Shown here piece by piece: positions 8,444 to 16,395 of a stretch of 35,980 nt of DNA (positions are counted from its first letter, which is position 1; each line of letters begins with the position of its first letter). The stretch spans positions 1-35,980 of the forward strand of contig CASGEB010000014.1 in the NCBI GenBank assembly GCA_949300375.1. The letters run 5' to 3'. A program made the translations under genes and the position numbers. The stretch comes from an uncultured Pseudomonadota bacterium (GTDB lineage Bacteria; Pseudomonadota; Alphaproteobacteria; RF32; CAG-239). The notes beneath the pieces are model-generated. The model had not been told where the DNA came from. It saw only the letters and a list, made by a program, of their open reading frames with translations, and made no database searches.

Positions 8444-8983
8444 ATGAAACACCACTTTTTATCTATTATGGCAATAGCCTTAATTTTTACAGCGGCCGTA
8501 TACATTTGGAACCGTTTTTTCAATAGCGGACATTTTCAGGAAAACGGTACAAATTGGACGGCGGCTAAGGCCGGTTCCGGTTATATTGTCAGCATAAACA
8601 ATCATGCCGAACTTGTTTCTGCTTTGGAAGATTTTGTAAGAACCAACAAAATCACTGCCGGAAACATCACCGGCATCGGAGCCGTCAACCGTGCCGTTTT
8701 ACGTTTTTTTAATCCCAAAACAAAAAAATACGTCGATAAAACCTTTGACGGACAAATGGAAATTGCCAATTTGACCGGCAATATTTCAACAATGGACGGC
8801 AAAGAATACCTTCATCTGCATATAACGCTGGGCAACAGCAAATATCAAGGCATTGCCGGCCACTTGCTTTCGGCAGACATCAACGGCGCCGGAGAATTCT
8901 ACATCCAAAGTTTTCCCCGCTCGCATATTGAGCGGACGTACAATCCGGAAATCGGCCTCAATTTCTATGACTTCAACAAATAA
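8444..8983 (+). CDS. Membrane-anchored or exported PPC (DUF296) domain protein
   Basis: 179 residues. An N-terminal hydrophobic segment (MKHHFLSIMAIALIFTAAVY) is followed by a PPC/DUF296 fold (about 45-175). In bacterial PPC proteins three histidines form a metal site; the LHLHITLG motif here and the following GHLLSADINGAGE stretch match that pattern. The family is often labelled DNA-binding because of plant AT-hook proteins, but bacterial members lack AT hooks and their role is unsettled; an extracytoplasmic copy argues against DNA binding. The ATG at 8444 has AAAGGAGAA seven bases upstream, which decides against upstream starts. It is the last gene of the run and is followed by a terminator. 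Confidence 0.8.
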   Translation: MKHHFLSIMAIALIFTAAVYIWNRFFNSGHFQENGTNWTAAKAGSGYIVSINNHAELVSALEDFVRTNKITAGNITGIGAVNRAVLRFFNPKTKKYVDKTFDGQMEIANLTGNISTMDGKEYLHLHITLGNSKYQGIAGHLLSADINGAGEFYIQSFPRSHIERTYNPEIGLNFYDFNK

Positions 8984-8998
8984 AGCTGCTTTTTTTAC

Positions 8999-9028
8999 AA
9001 ACACGCCGCAGCCAAACGGCGTGTTTTA
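8999..9028 (+). terminator. Rho-independent terminator
   Basis: AAACACGCCG (8999-9008) pairs with CGGCGTGTTT (9017-9026) around an 8-nt loop and ends in a short T-run. It closes the plus-strand run that ends with the PPC gene. Confidence 0.8.
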
Positions 9029-9136
9029 CCCTCCTAAAAACAAATAAAAAAACTATATTGTTCCGAGACCTAACAAAATGTTAAGATTTTTTTGCTAGGC
9101 TCTTTCGGTTAAAACAATCCCAGGCAGGAAAAAACA

Positions 9137-11068
9137 ATGCACTCAATTCATACCCTGATTACCGATCTGACCCTGATTACGATTTACGCCGGAATTATCA
9201 CGCTGATTTTCAAAAAGCTGAAACAGCCGACTGTTCTGGGCTACATTCTGGCCGGAATTTTTGCCGGACCGTATTTCAACTTTCTGCCGACGGTAACCGA
9301 CCGGCAAAATCTCGCCATCTGGGCAGATATTGGCGTCATTTTCCTGCTTTTCGGCTTAGGATTGGAATTCAGTTTCAAAAAAATGATGAATGTCGGCAAA
9401 TCGGCGATGATTACCGCCACGGTCAACATCCTGTTTATGCTTTTTCTCGGCTACAATACCGGCCTTCTCTTAGGCTGGTCGGCCATTGACAGTTTTTTTC
9501 TCGGCAGTATGATCTCCATGTCATCCACCACCATCATCATCAAAGCTTTTGATGACCTGAATGTCAAAAAACAAAAATTTACCGACCTGGTCTTCGGCGT
9601 CCTCGTGGTTGAGGATATTGTCGGCATTCTCCTGTTGGTACTTTTGCCGACAATCGCGCTTGGCAGCACAATAGACAGCCAGGAACTCGCCTTAAGTACG
9701 TTAAAACTGGTTTTCTTTTTGGTTTTATGCTTTGTCATCGGCATTTATATCGTTCCAACTCTCCTGAAAAAAATCACCGGTTTCCTCACCGATGAAATGC
9801 TGCTGCTCATCACGATAAGCTTATGTTTCGGTATGGTTCTGCTTGCAACTTCATCTGGTTTTTCTTCGGCTCTCGGAGCTTTCATCATGGGATCAATTCT
9901 GGCAGAAACCGAAATTATAGAACGGATTGAAAAAAACATAAAACCACTGAAGGATTTCTTCGGCGCCGTCTTTTTCGTCTCCGTCGGCATGATGGTCAAC
10001 CCTGCCATGTTTCTCGAATACGCCCGGCCGATATTCGTCATTACCCTGATTGTCATCGGCGGCAAGATTGTATTTTCCTGCTTTGGCTTTATCTTTTCCG
10101 GGCAAACGCTCAAAACGGCCTTGCAAGGCGGTTTTTCTCTGGCTCAGGTTGGTGAATTTGCCTTTATCATCGCCAGTCTCGGCATGAGCATCGGCGTTCT
10201 GGATGCCAAAGTATATCCGATTATTGTTGCCGTTTCGGTCATCACCACATTTTTAACCCCGGTGATGATTAAATCATCCGAACCGGCATACCGTCTGCTG
10301 CAAAAAACGCTCCCGGCAGCATGGAACAAATATATTGAACAAAATACCGGTTCAAAAGAAAATAAACACGAAGAACAACTCTGGCAGCTTTTGTTCAAAA
10401 ACTACTTCTCGCGCTTAGGGCTGCTGGCAATGATTCTATATACCATTATCGGCCTGTCCGGATACTTTATCAAACCGTTCATCAACACGCTTCTCTCCGG
10501 CTTTCCGGCAAGCTTGGCCGTTACCGTGGTTACCCTGGCTCTGATGTCGCCGTTCTTAAAAGCCCTGATCGGTTGGGAAGCCATTCTCCCGAGTCTGCTG
10601 AAAGACAAAGTTGCCGCCGCCTTCTGCCGCATTCTCCCGTCCCAGGACAAAGACCGGGTCAAAACATCCGTTTCCCGCAAAATTGAAGAAAAAATGGGTT
10701 TCTGCAATGTCATCGGCGAAGAAACGGAAAACCTCCGCAACTTTTTCATCTCCAACAACAAAGTTGCAGCATTATACCACAAGCTCTGGATGGCAAAAAA
10801 AATCAACCGTCTGCCGCTTATGGTGCTAACAAGTTTCCGGCTGCTGCTCGTTGCATTTTTCATTGTAACGGTCGTTCACCAGTTTTTAACCGAAAACCCC
10901 AAAGTCATCCTGCTGATGCTGATTGCTTCAATCGTTCTTTTGTTCCAGTCAAAATGGCTGTTCAACCAATATATGAAAATTGAAAACCAGTTCTTAAACA
11001 ACTTAAACGGCCAAAAAGAACAAACAGCAGAGATATTGTTAAATCAAACTGAAAAAAACAAAAGCTAA
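9137..11068 (+). CDS. CPA2-family cation:proton antiporter (Kef/YbaL-like) without RCK domain
   Basis: A 643-residue inner-membrane protein. Residues 1-385 are a Na+/H+ exchanger-type transport domain (KLKQPTVLGYILAGIFAGPY; VVEDIVGILLLVLLP, in which the conserved aspartate lies; SLAQVGEFAFIIASLG). After a hydrophilic link (about 400-415) the protein continues with four more membrane segments (about 427-445, 455-480, 570-590, 597-615) separated by a basic soluble loop. No glycine-rich TrkA-N/RCK nucleotide motif is present, although many relatives end in one. The protein likely moves K+ or Na+ in exchange for H+. AGGCAGGAAAAAACA precedes the ATG. Single-gene unit between a terminator and a convergent regulator gene. 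Confidence 0.88.
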   Translation: MHSIHTLITDLTLITIYAGIITLIFKKLKQPTVLGYILAGIFAGPYFNFLPTVTDRQNLAIWADIGVIFLLFGLGLEFSFKKMMNVGKSAMITATVNILFMLFLGYNTGLLLGWSAIDSFFLGSMISMSSTTIIIKAFDDLNVKKQKFTDLVFGVLVVEDIVGILLLVLLPTIALGSTIDSQELALSTLKLVFFLVLCFVIGIYIVPTLLKKITGFLTDEMLLLITISLCFGMVLLATSSGFSSALGAFIMGSILAETEIIERIEKNIKPLKDFFGAVFFVSVGMMVNPAMFLEYARPIFVITLIVIGGKIVFSCFGFIFSGQTLKTALQGGFSLAQVGEFAFIIASLGMSIGVLDAKVYPIIVAVSVITTFLTPVMIKSSEPAYRLLQKTLPAAWNKYIEQNTGSKENKHEEQLWQLLFKNYFSRLGLLAMILYTIIGLSGYFIKPFINTLLSGFPASLAVTVVTLALMSPFLKALIGWEAILPSLLKDKVAAAFCRILPSQDKDRVKTSVSRKIEEKMGFCNVIGEETENLRNFFISNNKVAALYHKLWMAKKINRLPLMVLTSFRLLLVAFFIVTVVHQFLTENPKVILLMLIASIVLLFQSKWLFNQYMKIENQFLNNLNGQKEQTAEILLNQTEKNKS

Positions 11069-11170
11069 ATGCGGGTTTTGCTCTCCTGAACAAAGAAAAC
11101 GCTAAAAACCACTTACCGGTCTGCACCGTCTGACCGATCGAAGAACGCCGTTTAGGACGATAAGTTTTAT

Positions 11171-12064
11171 TTATAATTGCAGATTTTCCGTACCGAGCAG
11201 CAGAAGTGCATTGTTACGCTGCCAGGAGAGAAGCGGCGCCAACCGGCGCTCTTCTTTTTTGAAATAAGAAAGCCAGTAAATTGCGGAAACGCCGTCATCT
11301 TCCAGCGGAACAACCTCGCGTTTTCCGTCATTGCGGTAAAGCTGCACCAACCGGGTGGTAAAACTCAAAACTTTCTTATGTTCCAACATCTGCCGAAAAA
11401 CAAAATAATCGGTATAAATGGTAACTTTCGGCAAAGAAAACAGCCAATCCAAAAACTTTTTTATTTCCCGTTCAAAAGCCCCGTAAATGCAATAAGCCGC
11501 AAACTCCCTGTTTTGAAAATCTCTTAAGCAGATACTCGTTTTTTGGGCAAGCGGATCTCCTTCCGGAATTGAGAGCATCAAAGCCTCTTTGGCAAACGGA
11601 ATGCTGACAACCTCCTTATGTTCAAGCTTTTTCAAAGAAATAACCGCATCATATTTTTTTGAAAGCAAATCACTCAGCATACAACCGTCGTCAACTGCAA
11701 CCTCGGCCGACAAATTCAAATCGGGATAAGCCTGCTGCAGCAGCGGCACAGAAAAGCGCATCGGTCCGGGATCGCAAAATCCTAAAAAAACAGCATTATT
11801 CTCTTCTGCATATTGGCGAAAAGCATTTTTCATTTCTTCCGCCCTGCCCAAGACGGCTCCGGCATGGGTAAGAGCCAGTTCGCCTGCTTGGTTCAGCACG
11901 ATTCTGTTTTTCTGCCGTTCAAAAAGCCGCACGCCTAACTCCACCTCGAGTTTTTTCAGACCGACGCTCAGTGCCGGCTGTGAAATATGCAGACGCTCGG
12001 CCGCCTCTGTCATCGTCTTACATTCCGCAATTGTTTTAAACTGCAGCAACTGGGTTAATTCCAT
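11171..12064 (-). CDS. LysR-family transcriptional regulator
   Basis: 297 residues. The N-terminal winged helix-turn-helix (1-60: MTEAAERLHISQPALSVGLK and LGVRLFERQKNRIVL) is followed by a substrate-binding domain of two alpha/beta lobes (about 90-290). It is transcribed away from the exported redox operon at 12176-14597, the standard geometry for a LysR regulator and its target. A perfect dyad lies between them at 12089-12109. The effector is unknown; the co-inducer pocket cannot be read from sequence. The start MELTQLLQFKTIAEC is the usual N-terminus of the family. Confidence 0.93.
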   Translation of the reverse strand: MELTQLLQFKTIAECKTMTEAAERLHISQPALSVGLKKLEVELGVRLFERQKNRIVLNQAGELALTHAGAVLGRAEEMKNAFRQYAEENNAVFLGFCDPGPMRFSVPLLQQAYPDLNLSAEVAVDDGCMLSDLLSKKYDAVISLKKLEHKEVVSIPFAKEALMLSIPEGDPLAQKTSICLRDFQNREFAAYCIYGAFEREIKKFLDWLFSLPKVTIYTDYFVFRQMLEHKKVLSFTTRLVQLYRNDGKREVVPLEDDGVSAIYWLSYFKKEERRLAPLLSWQRNNALLLLGTENLQL

Positions 12065-12088
12065 ATACCCTCTCTATAAATAAAATTT

Positions 12089-12109
12089 ATTGTTTTATAA
12101 AAAAACAAT
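12089..12109. promoter_or_regulatory. Candidate LysR operator (perfect dyad)
   Basis: ATTGTTTT (12089-12096), 5 nt, AAAACAAT (12102-12109): a perfect 8-bp inverted repeat containing the T-N11-A pattern typical of LysR boxes. It lies 25 nt upstream of the regulator's start codon and 67 nt upstream of the divergent operon's ATG. Confidence 0.5.
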
Positions 12110-12175
12110 ATTAGACTTTCACTCCCGCGTCAATCATAATAAAATCAATTTTAAACAATATCGGAAGAAAGAAAA

Positions 12176-13021
12176 ATGAAATCATTTAAATACATTTTAA
12201 TCCTGCCCATAATCCTGTTTTCAACCGTTACAAATGCAAAGGAGACCGCCATGACCAGAGCCGACCGCGCCGACCAAACTTATGAACGGCTTTTCCGTTC
12301 TCTCAGAACGGCAAACCCGACAGACCCCGAATTTATGGAAATATTGCAAAGAAACATCTTTGGCGAAGTCTTTTACACCGGCAGCCTGAATCATAAAGAA
12401 CGCGAACTGATAACCGTCGTTGCTTTAACAACCATGCAAACGCTTCCTCAGCTGAAAGCCCACATCAACGCGGCCTTAAACATCGGAAATTCTCCGCTGG
12501 AAATTCGCGAGGCAATTTACCAGTGCGCTCCGTTTATCGGATTCCCCCGCACCTTAAACGCCATCGGCGTTTTCAATGAAGTTGCCAAAGAAAGAAACAT
12601 CAGTCTGCCGCTTGAAAACGCCGGCGCGACAACCGAAGAAAACCGCCATACCAAAGGATTGGAAATTCAAACCGGCCTTTATGGCAGCGAAGTCAAGGAA
12701 GCAATGTCATCTCTGCCGGCTGAATACAAAGAAATCGTCCCCGATACCCTGACAGACTTTTGTTTCGGAGATTTCTACACCCGCAAAGGCCTTTCTATCA
12801 AACAAAGGGAACTGCTCTCCTTGGTTATCTTAACCACAATCAGAGCAGAAAAACAGCTCAGCGCCCACATCGTCGGAGCACTTAAAGCCGGCAATGACAA
12901 AGAAACGCTCCTGGCCGCCATGCTCCAGGCGATTCCTTACATCGGTCTGCCGAATGCCCTGACAACAATCAACCTCATCAAAGAAGCCCAAATTGAAAAC
13001 TACAAGCCTATTTACGAATAA
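12176..13021 (+). CDS. Exported carboxymuconolactone decarboxylase-family protein (two CMD domains)
   Basis: 281 residues. An N-terminal signal peptide (MKSFKYILILPIILFSTVTNA) is followed by two CMD/AhpD-like repeats at about 50-145 and 175-270. Each has the helix pattern KERELITVVALTTMQ / KQRELLSLVILTTIR, then AHINAALNIGNSPLEI / AHIVGALKAGNDKETL. No CxxC motif is present, so AhpD-type peroxidase chemistry is unlikely. The family acts on lactones or is of unknown function and is usually cytosolic. A second ATG at 12251, directly after the signal peptide, has AAGGAG six bases upstream and would give a cytosolic form. First gene of the LysR-associated operon; the next gene starts 10 nt downstream. 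Confidence 0.85.
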   Translation: MKSFKYILILPIILFSTVTNAKETAMTRADRADQTYERLFRSLRTANPTDPEFMEILQRNIFGEVFYTGSLNHKERELITVVALTTMQTLPQLKAHINAALNIGNSPLEIREAIYQCAPFIGFPRTLNAIGVFNEVAKERNISLPLENAGATTEENRHTKGLEIQTGLYGSEVKEAMSSLPAEYKEIVPDTLTDFCFGDFYTRKGLSIKQRELLSLVILTTIRAEKQLSAHIVGALKAGNDKETLLAAMLQAIPYIGLPNALTTINLIKEAQIENYKPIYE

Positions 13022-13031
13022 GGCCTTTTCA

Positions 13032-13484
13032 ATGAAAAAACTTTTATCTGCGTTAACTTTCTGCTTTTGTCTCTTCTCAACGCTGGCACAAGCCGAAAAC
13101 GTAAAGAACAATAAGATGAAAATAAGATTAACCTTTAAAGACAAAGAAGTCATTGTCAAGATGGCGGACAATCCCGCCGCCCGCCGGCTTGTTCAAATGC
13201 TGCCCGCCGCATTCAAATTCACGGACTTTGCCGGACAGGAAAAAATCGCCGATTTTCCAAAACCGGTTTCACTGACCGACGCGCCGCGCGGCATGATTGC
13301 AGAAAAAGGAAAAATGTTTATCTATGCGCCTTGGGGAAATTTGGGTTTTTTCTATAAAGACCACGGACACAGCATAGACAAAAACCTGATTGAACTCGGC
13401 GAAGTAGAAAGCGGGCTGGAACACCTGAATTCTCAAAAAGGCGGTTTCACGGCGGAAATGTCTGTTATAAGCGGAGAAGAATAA
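13032..13484 (+). CDS. Exported cyclophilin-like fold protein
   Basis: 150 residues. A signal peptide (MKKLLSALTFCFCLFSTLAQA) is followed by a domain of about 115 residues that resembles the bacterial cyclophilin-like family commonly found beside flavodoxin and cupin genes: KIRLTFKDKEVIVKMADNPA, then DFAGQEKIADFPKP and IYAPWGNLGFFYKD. Proline isomerase activity has not been established for this family. The start at 13032 is chosen because the signal peptide begins there; an upstream in-frame ATG lies inside the preceding gene. The next gene starts 1 nt after the stop, so translation is probably coupled. Confidence 0.8.
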   Translation: MKKLLSALTFCFCLFSTLAQAENVKNNKMKIRLTFKDKEVIVKMADNPAARRLVQMLPAAFKFTDFAGQEKIADFPKPVSLTDAPRGMIAEKGKMFIYAPWGNLGFFYKDHGHSIDKNLIELGEVESGLEHLNSQKGGFTAEMSVISGEE

Positions 13485-13485
13485 A

Positions 13486-14115
13486 ATGAAACGCCGGGAC
13501 TTTATAAAAACAGCTTTGGCGGCGGCAGCTTTTTCCGCCCTGCCCGACATAACCAAAGCAGCAAAACACGGAGGCAAAATGAAAATACTGATTTTAACCG
13601 GAAGCCCGCGTAAAAACGGCAATTCAAACACACTGGCAAATCATTTCGCCAAAGGGGCGGAAGAAGCCGGACATCTGGTTCTGCGGTTTGATGCGGCCTT
13701 CAAAAATGTTCACCCCTGCACCGGCTGCAATTCCTGCGGCATGAACGGCCCCTGCATATTCAAAGACGACTTTGAGTTTGTCCGCCAACATATTGTTGAT
13801 GCCGATATGGTCGTTTTTGCCACACCGATGTACTACTTTGGCATTTCCGCCCAGCTAAAAACCGTGATTGACCGTTTTTATGCTGTAAACGGTCAAATCC
13901 ACCGTCCGAAAAAAGCTGCTTTAATTATGACCTATGCAGACAATTCTCCGGAAAAGGAAGGCGTTATCATCAATCATTATAACGTATTGCTAAACTACCT
14001 CGGCTGGCAGAATGCCGGACAAATCATCGCCCCCGGCGTTTGGCCGGCCGGAGCGGTCAACCATACCGACTATCCCCGCCAGGCTTATGAACTTGGAAAA
14101 TCTTTAAGCAAATAA
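13486..14115 (+). CDS. Flavodoxin-like NAD(P)H-dependent oxidoreductase with Tat-type leader
   Basis: 209 residues. The leader MKRRDFIKTALAAAAFSALP has twin arginines at 3-4, a hydrophobic core and AXA-like sites, as in Tat substrates; a Tat route fits a protein that binds FMN before export. The core is an iron-sulfur flavoprotein/NADPH-dependent FMN reductase fold: ILTGSPRKNGNSNT (about 36-49) binds flavin phosphate. The Cys motif CTGCNSCGMNGPC (78-90, cysteines 78, 81, 84 and 90) resembles the family's 4Fe-4S or disulfide site, and TPMYYFGISAQLKTVIDRF follows. A second ATG at 13579 has GGAGG four bases upstream and would give the standard cytosolic form. Sits between the cyclophilin-like and cupin genes. 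Confidence 0.85.
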   Translation: MKRRDFIKTALAAAAFSALPDITKAAKHGGKMKILILTGSPRKNGNSNTLANHFAKGAEEAGHLVLRFDAAFKNVHPCTGCNSCGMNGPCIFKDDFEFVRQHIVDADMVVFATPMYYFGISAQLKTVIDRFYAVNGQIHRPKKAALIMTYADNSPEKEGVIINHYNVLLNYLGWQNAGQIIAPGVWPAGAVNHTDYPRQAYELGKSLSK

Positions 14116-14141
14116 CATCATTATAAACAGGGAGAATAACC

Positions 14142-14597
14142 ATGAAACAAAATTTTGCTTTGCTTGCCGGAATAGTAATGCTCGCCGCCTGCGCCGGCAC
14201 CGGCAGCGAATACCGTCCCGTTTTTCCGAAAGGAGAACCTAACCCTTATGCCCAATATTTCACCGGAAAATCATATCTTGCCAATCTAAACGGTTACGAT
14301 AAAGAACTCAAAATGCCGGTGGCAAACGTAACATTTGAACCCTGCACCAGAACAGACTGGCACTATCACACCGGCGGACAGATTTTGCTGGTCACTGCCG
14401 GCGAGGGGCGCCACCAAATCCGCGGTAAGGAAATAGAAATATTAAAACCGGGAGATATTGTAAAAGTTGCCCCGAATGTTGAACATTGGCACGGCGCCGC
14501 ACCGGATTCCTGGTTCAGCCACATTGCCCTGACACCCAATGCCGATAACAACAACCCCGTCTGGCTCACCCCCGTAACAGACGAGGAATATAAGTAA
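14142..14597 (+). CDS. Cupin-domain lipoprotein
   Basis: 151 residues. The N-terminus MKQNFALLAGIVMLAAC ends in a lipobox (LAAC, C17), so the mature protein should be lipidated on the periplasmic face. A single small cupin barrel (about 55-140) carries the metal ligands in WHYHTGGQ (H74, H76, Q80) and a second motif with H115 and H117 (EHWHG). The usual form in other bacteria is cytosolic and lies beside CMD and flavodoxin genes. GGGAG lies eight bases before the ATG. Last gene of the operon; a strong bidirectional terminator follows. Confidence 0.87.
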   Translation: MKQNFALLAGIVMLAACAGTGSEYRPVFPKGEPNPYAQYFTGKSYLANLNGYDKELKMPVANVTFEPCTRTDWHYHTGGQILLVTAGEGRHQIRGKEIEILKPGDIVKVAPNVEHWHGAAPDSWFSHIALTPNADNNNPVWLTPVTDEEYK

Positions 14598-14621
14598 TTT
14601 TTCGGCAGGATTTAAAATAGA

Positions 14622-14650
14622 AAAAAGAGCGCTTCAACAGCGCTCTTTTT
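14622..14650. terminator. Bidirectional Rho-independent terminator
   Basis: AAAAAGAGCGCT (14622-14633) pairs perfectly with AGCGCTCTTTTT (14639-14650) around loop TCAAC. The A/T arms give a U-tract in both directions, serving the convergent cupin and SPFH genes. Confidence 0.9.
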
Positions 14651-14659
14651 AACCAAACC

Positions 14660-15460
14660 TTATCTGCCGTTCAAATTCACAAAAGGCACGGCATCCCCCA
14701 GCATATACTGTGGTAGTTTTCCGTCCCATTTTTGCACAGCTTCATATTCGGTAAGACCTTTGTTTTTGGTTAAAGCCTCGGCTTTAATTCTCATTGCATC
14801 AGCTTCGGCTTGGGCGGAAATTCTCTTTTGCTCGGCTTCTTCGGTAATTCTGTTTGTATTATTCGCCGCTTCCTGTGCGCGTTGAGCAGCAATCACCTTG
14901 TTTTCAATCGCCTGCTCAAACGCATCGGAGTAATCAAGATTTATTATCTGAAATGTCAAATTTTGAAAATAAACCTTATCTATTCTTTCCTTCAGCTGAG
15001 CCGTAATCGCGATTCTGGCAGAATCCCTGCTTGCGACCAAATCCTGCGCCTGACATTTTCCGATAACATCTTTAATAACATCGTTCAAAATTGGCACAAT
15101 TTTTTTAGAAACATAATCCTGTCCAACTCTCTCATACAGCATCCATACGTTCTCGGGATTAAGATTGTATGTAAATGTGTATTTAATCTCGGCAGTCTGA
15201 ACATCTTTGGTATAGGTTATCCCGACGTCCGTCATCTCATTCGTCTGCACATTCATATCTACAACAGTAGATACAAACGGCCATTTAAAACCAATACCAT
15301 TGGCAATTGAACGAGGTTCAACCTTACCCAAAGTTATCATAACTGCCCGGTAGCCCGGATTCACAACATAAATACTGCAAATCAGCAAACTTACGACAAA
15401 TATCGCCGCAATACCAAAAATCACATACTTTCCGATTTTAGTCTTAAAACCATTTTCCAT
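14660..15460 (-). CDS. SPFH/prohibitin-family membrane protein
   Basis: 266 residues. A single N-terminal membrane anchor (about 11-34) is followed by an SPFH domain (about 35-190; VNPGYRAVMITLGKVEPRSI, then YKYTFTYNLNP-type strands) and a charged Ala/Glu-rich helix (about 190-235: AEQKRISAQAEADAMRIKAE) typical of prohibitin/HflC coiled coils. Family members form large rings on the membrane and modulate proteases such as FtsH. No partner HflK or NfeD gene is adjacent, so the specific role is open. Convergent with the cupin operon. Confidence 0.88.
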   Translation of the reverse strand: MENGFKTKIGKYVIFGIAAIFVVSLLICSIYVVNPGYRAVMITLGKVEPRSIANGIGFKWPFVSTVVDMNVQTNEMTDVGITYTKDVQTAEIKYTFTYNLNPENVWMLYERVGQDYVSKKIVPILNDVIKDVIGKCQAQDLVASRDSARIAITAQLKERIDKVYFQNLTFQIINLDYSDAFEQAIENKVIAAQRAQEAANNTNRITEEAEQKRISAQAEADAMRIKAEALTKNKGLTEYEAVQKWDGKLPQYMLGDAVPFVNLNGR

Positions 15461-15509
15461 AACACATAATTTAAATTAATAAAATATAAAATAATAAAAC
15501 AGCAAACTA

Positions 15510-15538
15510 CTTCTACGACATCACGCGAAAATTGTCAA
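15510..15538 (-). promoter_or_regulatory. Weak candidate promoter of the SPFH gene
   Basis: TTGACA (15538-15533 on the minus strand), 17 nt, then TAGAAG (15515-15510). The -35 is perfect and the -10 poor. Confidence 0.3.
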
Positions 15539-15569
15539 GTATTTTGTCACAAAAGGTATAATTTTTATA

Positions 15570-15598
15570 TTGACTCGTTGCAATAAGAAGAATATACA
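15570..15598 (+). promoter_or_regulatory. Sigma70-type promoter of the 15654 gene
   Basis: TTGACT (15570-15575), 17 nt, TATACA (15593-15598). It gives a predicted leader of about 50 nt before the ATG at 15654. Confidence 0.6.
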
Positions 15599-15653
15599 TA
15601 CAACTGCTTTTTAATATATGTATATAAATTATTAATTTTTAAATTTATAAAAT

Positions 15654-16205
15654 ATGAATATTATTTTCTTTAAAACTTTGGACAAAAAAGATGTTCGATT
15701 TTCAGAAGACGAAATTTCGCAGCTGAAAAAAATGCTGGAACATCAAAAAAGTGATCTTTTCACTGCAAATGAGCAGGTGTTTGATAGCCTTATTAAGATA
15801 TTTGCAAAGGCATATTGGGATTCTGATACCAAGTTGGAACAAGCTTTGTTATTAACCTTTTTTCAGAAATTAAGCCCGGAACAAAAGCAAAAAATTATAG
15901 GTAAACTTATCAAGAACAGCATATTATTGCAAACATATGTTGTCTTTGCTCAGACCCTGATGACAAGCTTGCCCGCATATTTGCAAAAAGAAATTCAGAT
16001 TTACCCTACACAAATATCCAAAGACGGAATAGGCACTCTGATTTCCCGGGCAGAGTTTGACTATCGCAACAGAAACGGGTTGAAATGCCACAGACTTAAT
16101 GGAAAAAACTACCGTCCCATAACAAGCCAAGATCTTGATAACTTTTATATTATGTTACAAATGGCTATGGCAAGCGGAAATGAAACCTACTTTTACATTA
16201 GTTAA
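15654..16205 (+). CDS. Hypothetical protein
   Basis: 183 residues; not recognised. The predicted content is largely helical, with no signal peptide and no membrane segment. The N-terminal half is charged (FSEDEISQLKKMLEHQKSDL; LSPEQKQKIIGKLIKNS). The C-terminal half holds a possible conserved core, GIGTLISRAEFDYRNRNG, followed by YRPITSQDLDNFYIML. Base composition is AT-richer than the housekeeping genes, as in the neighbouring block. It has its own promoter and a terminator right after the stop, so it is a single-gene unit. An accessory regulatory or interaction protein would fit, but there is no evidence for either. Confidence 0.6.
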   Translation: MNIIFFKTLDKKDVRFSEDEISQLKKMLEHQKSDLFTANEQVFDSLIKIFAKAYWDSDTKLEQALLLTFFQKLSPEQKQKIIGKLIKNSILLQTYVVFAQTLMTSLPAYLQKEIQIYPTQISKDGIGTLISRAEFDYRNRNGLKCHRLNGKNYRPITSQDLDNFYIMLQMAMASGNETYFYIS

Positions 16206-16213
16206 TTTTACTC

Positions 16214-16242
16214 AAAGCCTCTCATTTCAGAGAGGCTTTTTC
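16214..16242 (+). terminator. Rho-independent terminator
   Basis: AAAGCCTCTC (16214-16223) pairs with GAGAGGCTTT (16230-16239) around a 6-nt loop, followed by TTTTC. Confidence 0.85.
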
Positions 16243-16323
16243 AAGCCGACCGGCGTTCTCCCGCCCACCTTTCGCTGGTAGTCAAACCCACTTTCCCGTG
16301 AGTCCAAATCCGCCCATCCTCAT

Positions 16324-16377
16324 CATTCACAACAAAACCCTCCACAATGAACTGTCCAACTTTCCGGGGACAGTTCA
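16324..16377 (+). repeat. Left copy of the repeat bounding the radical SAM/NUDIX block
   Basis: The 20-bp flank CATTCACAACAAAACCCTCC (16324-16343) is followed, after 4 nt, by a 30-bp near-palindrome at 16348-16377: TGAACTGTCC, then AACTTTCCGG, then GGACAGTTCA. The second copy is at 19107-19160. There the flank is inverted (19 of 20 bases match) but the 30-bp core reads in the same direction as here. The core resembles IS3-type transposon ends as I remember them, but no transposase is present. It ends 18 nt from the stop of the radical SAM/Hsp70 reading frame. Confidence 0.8.
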
Positions 16378-16395
16378 GCTGAGGGGATTTTTTTA

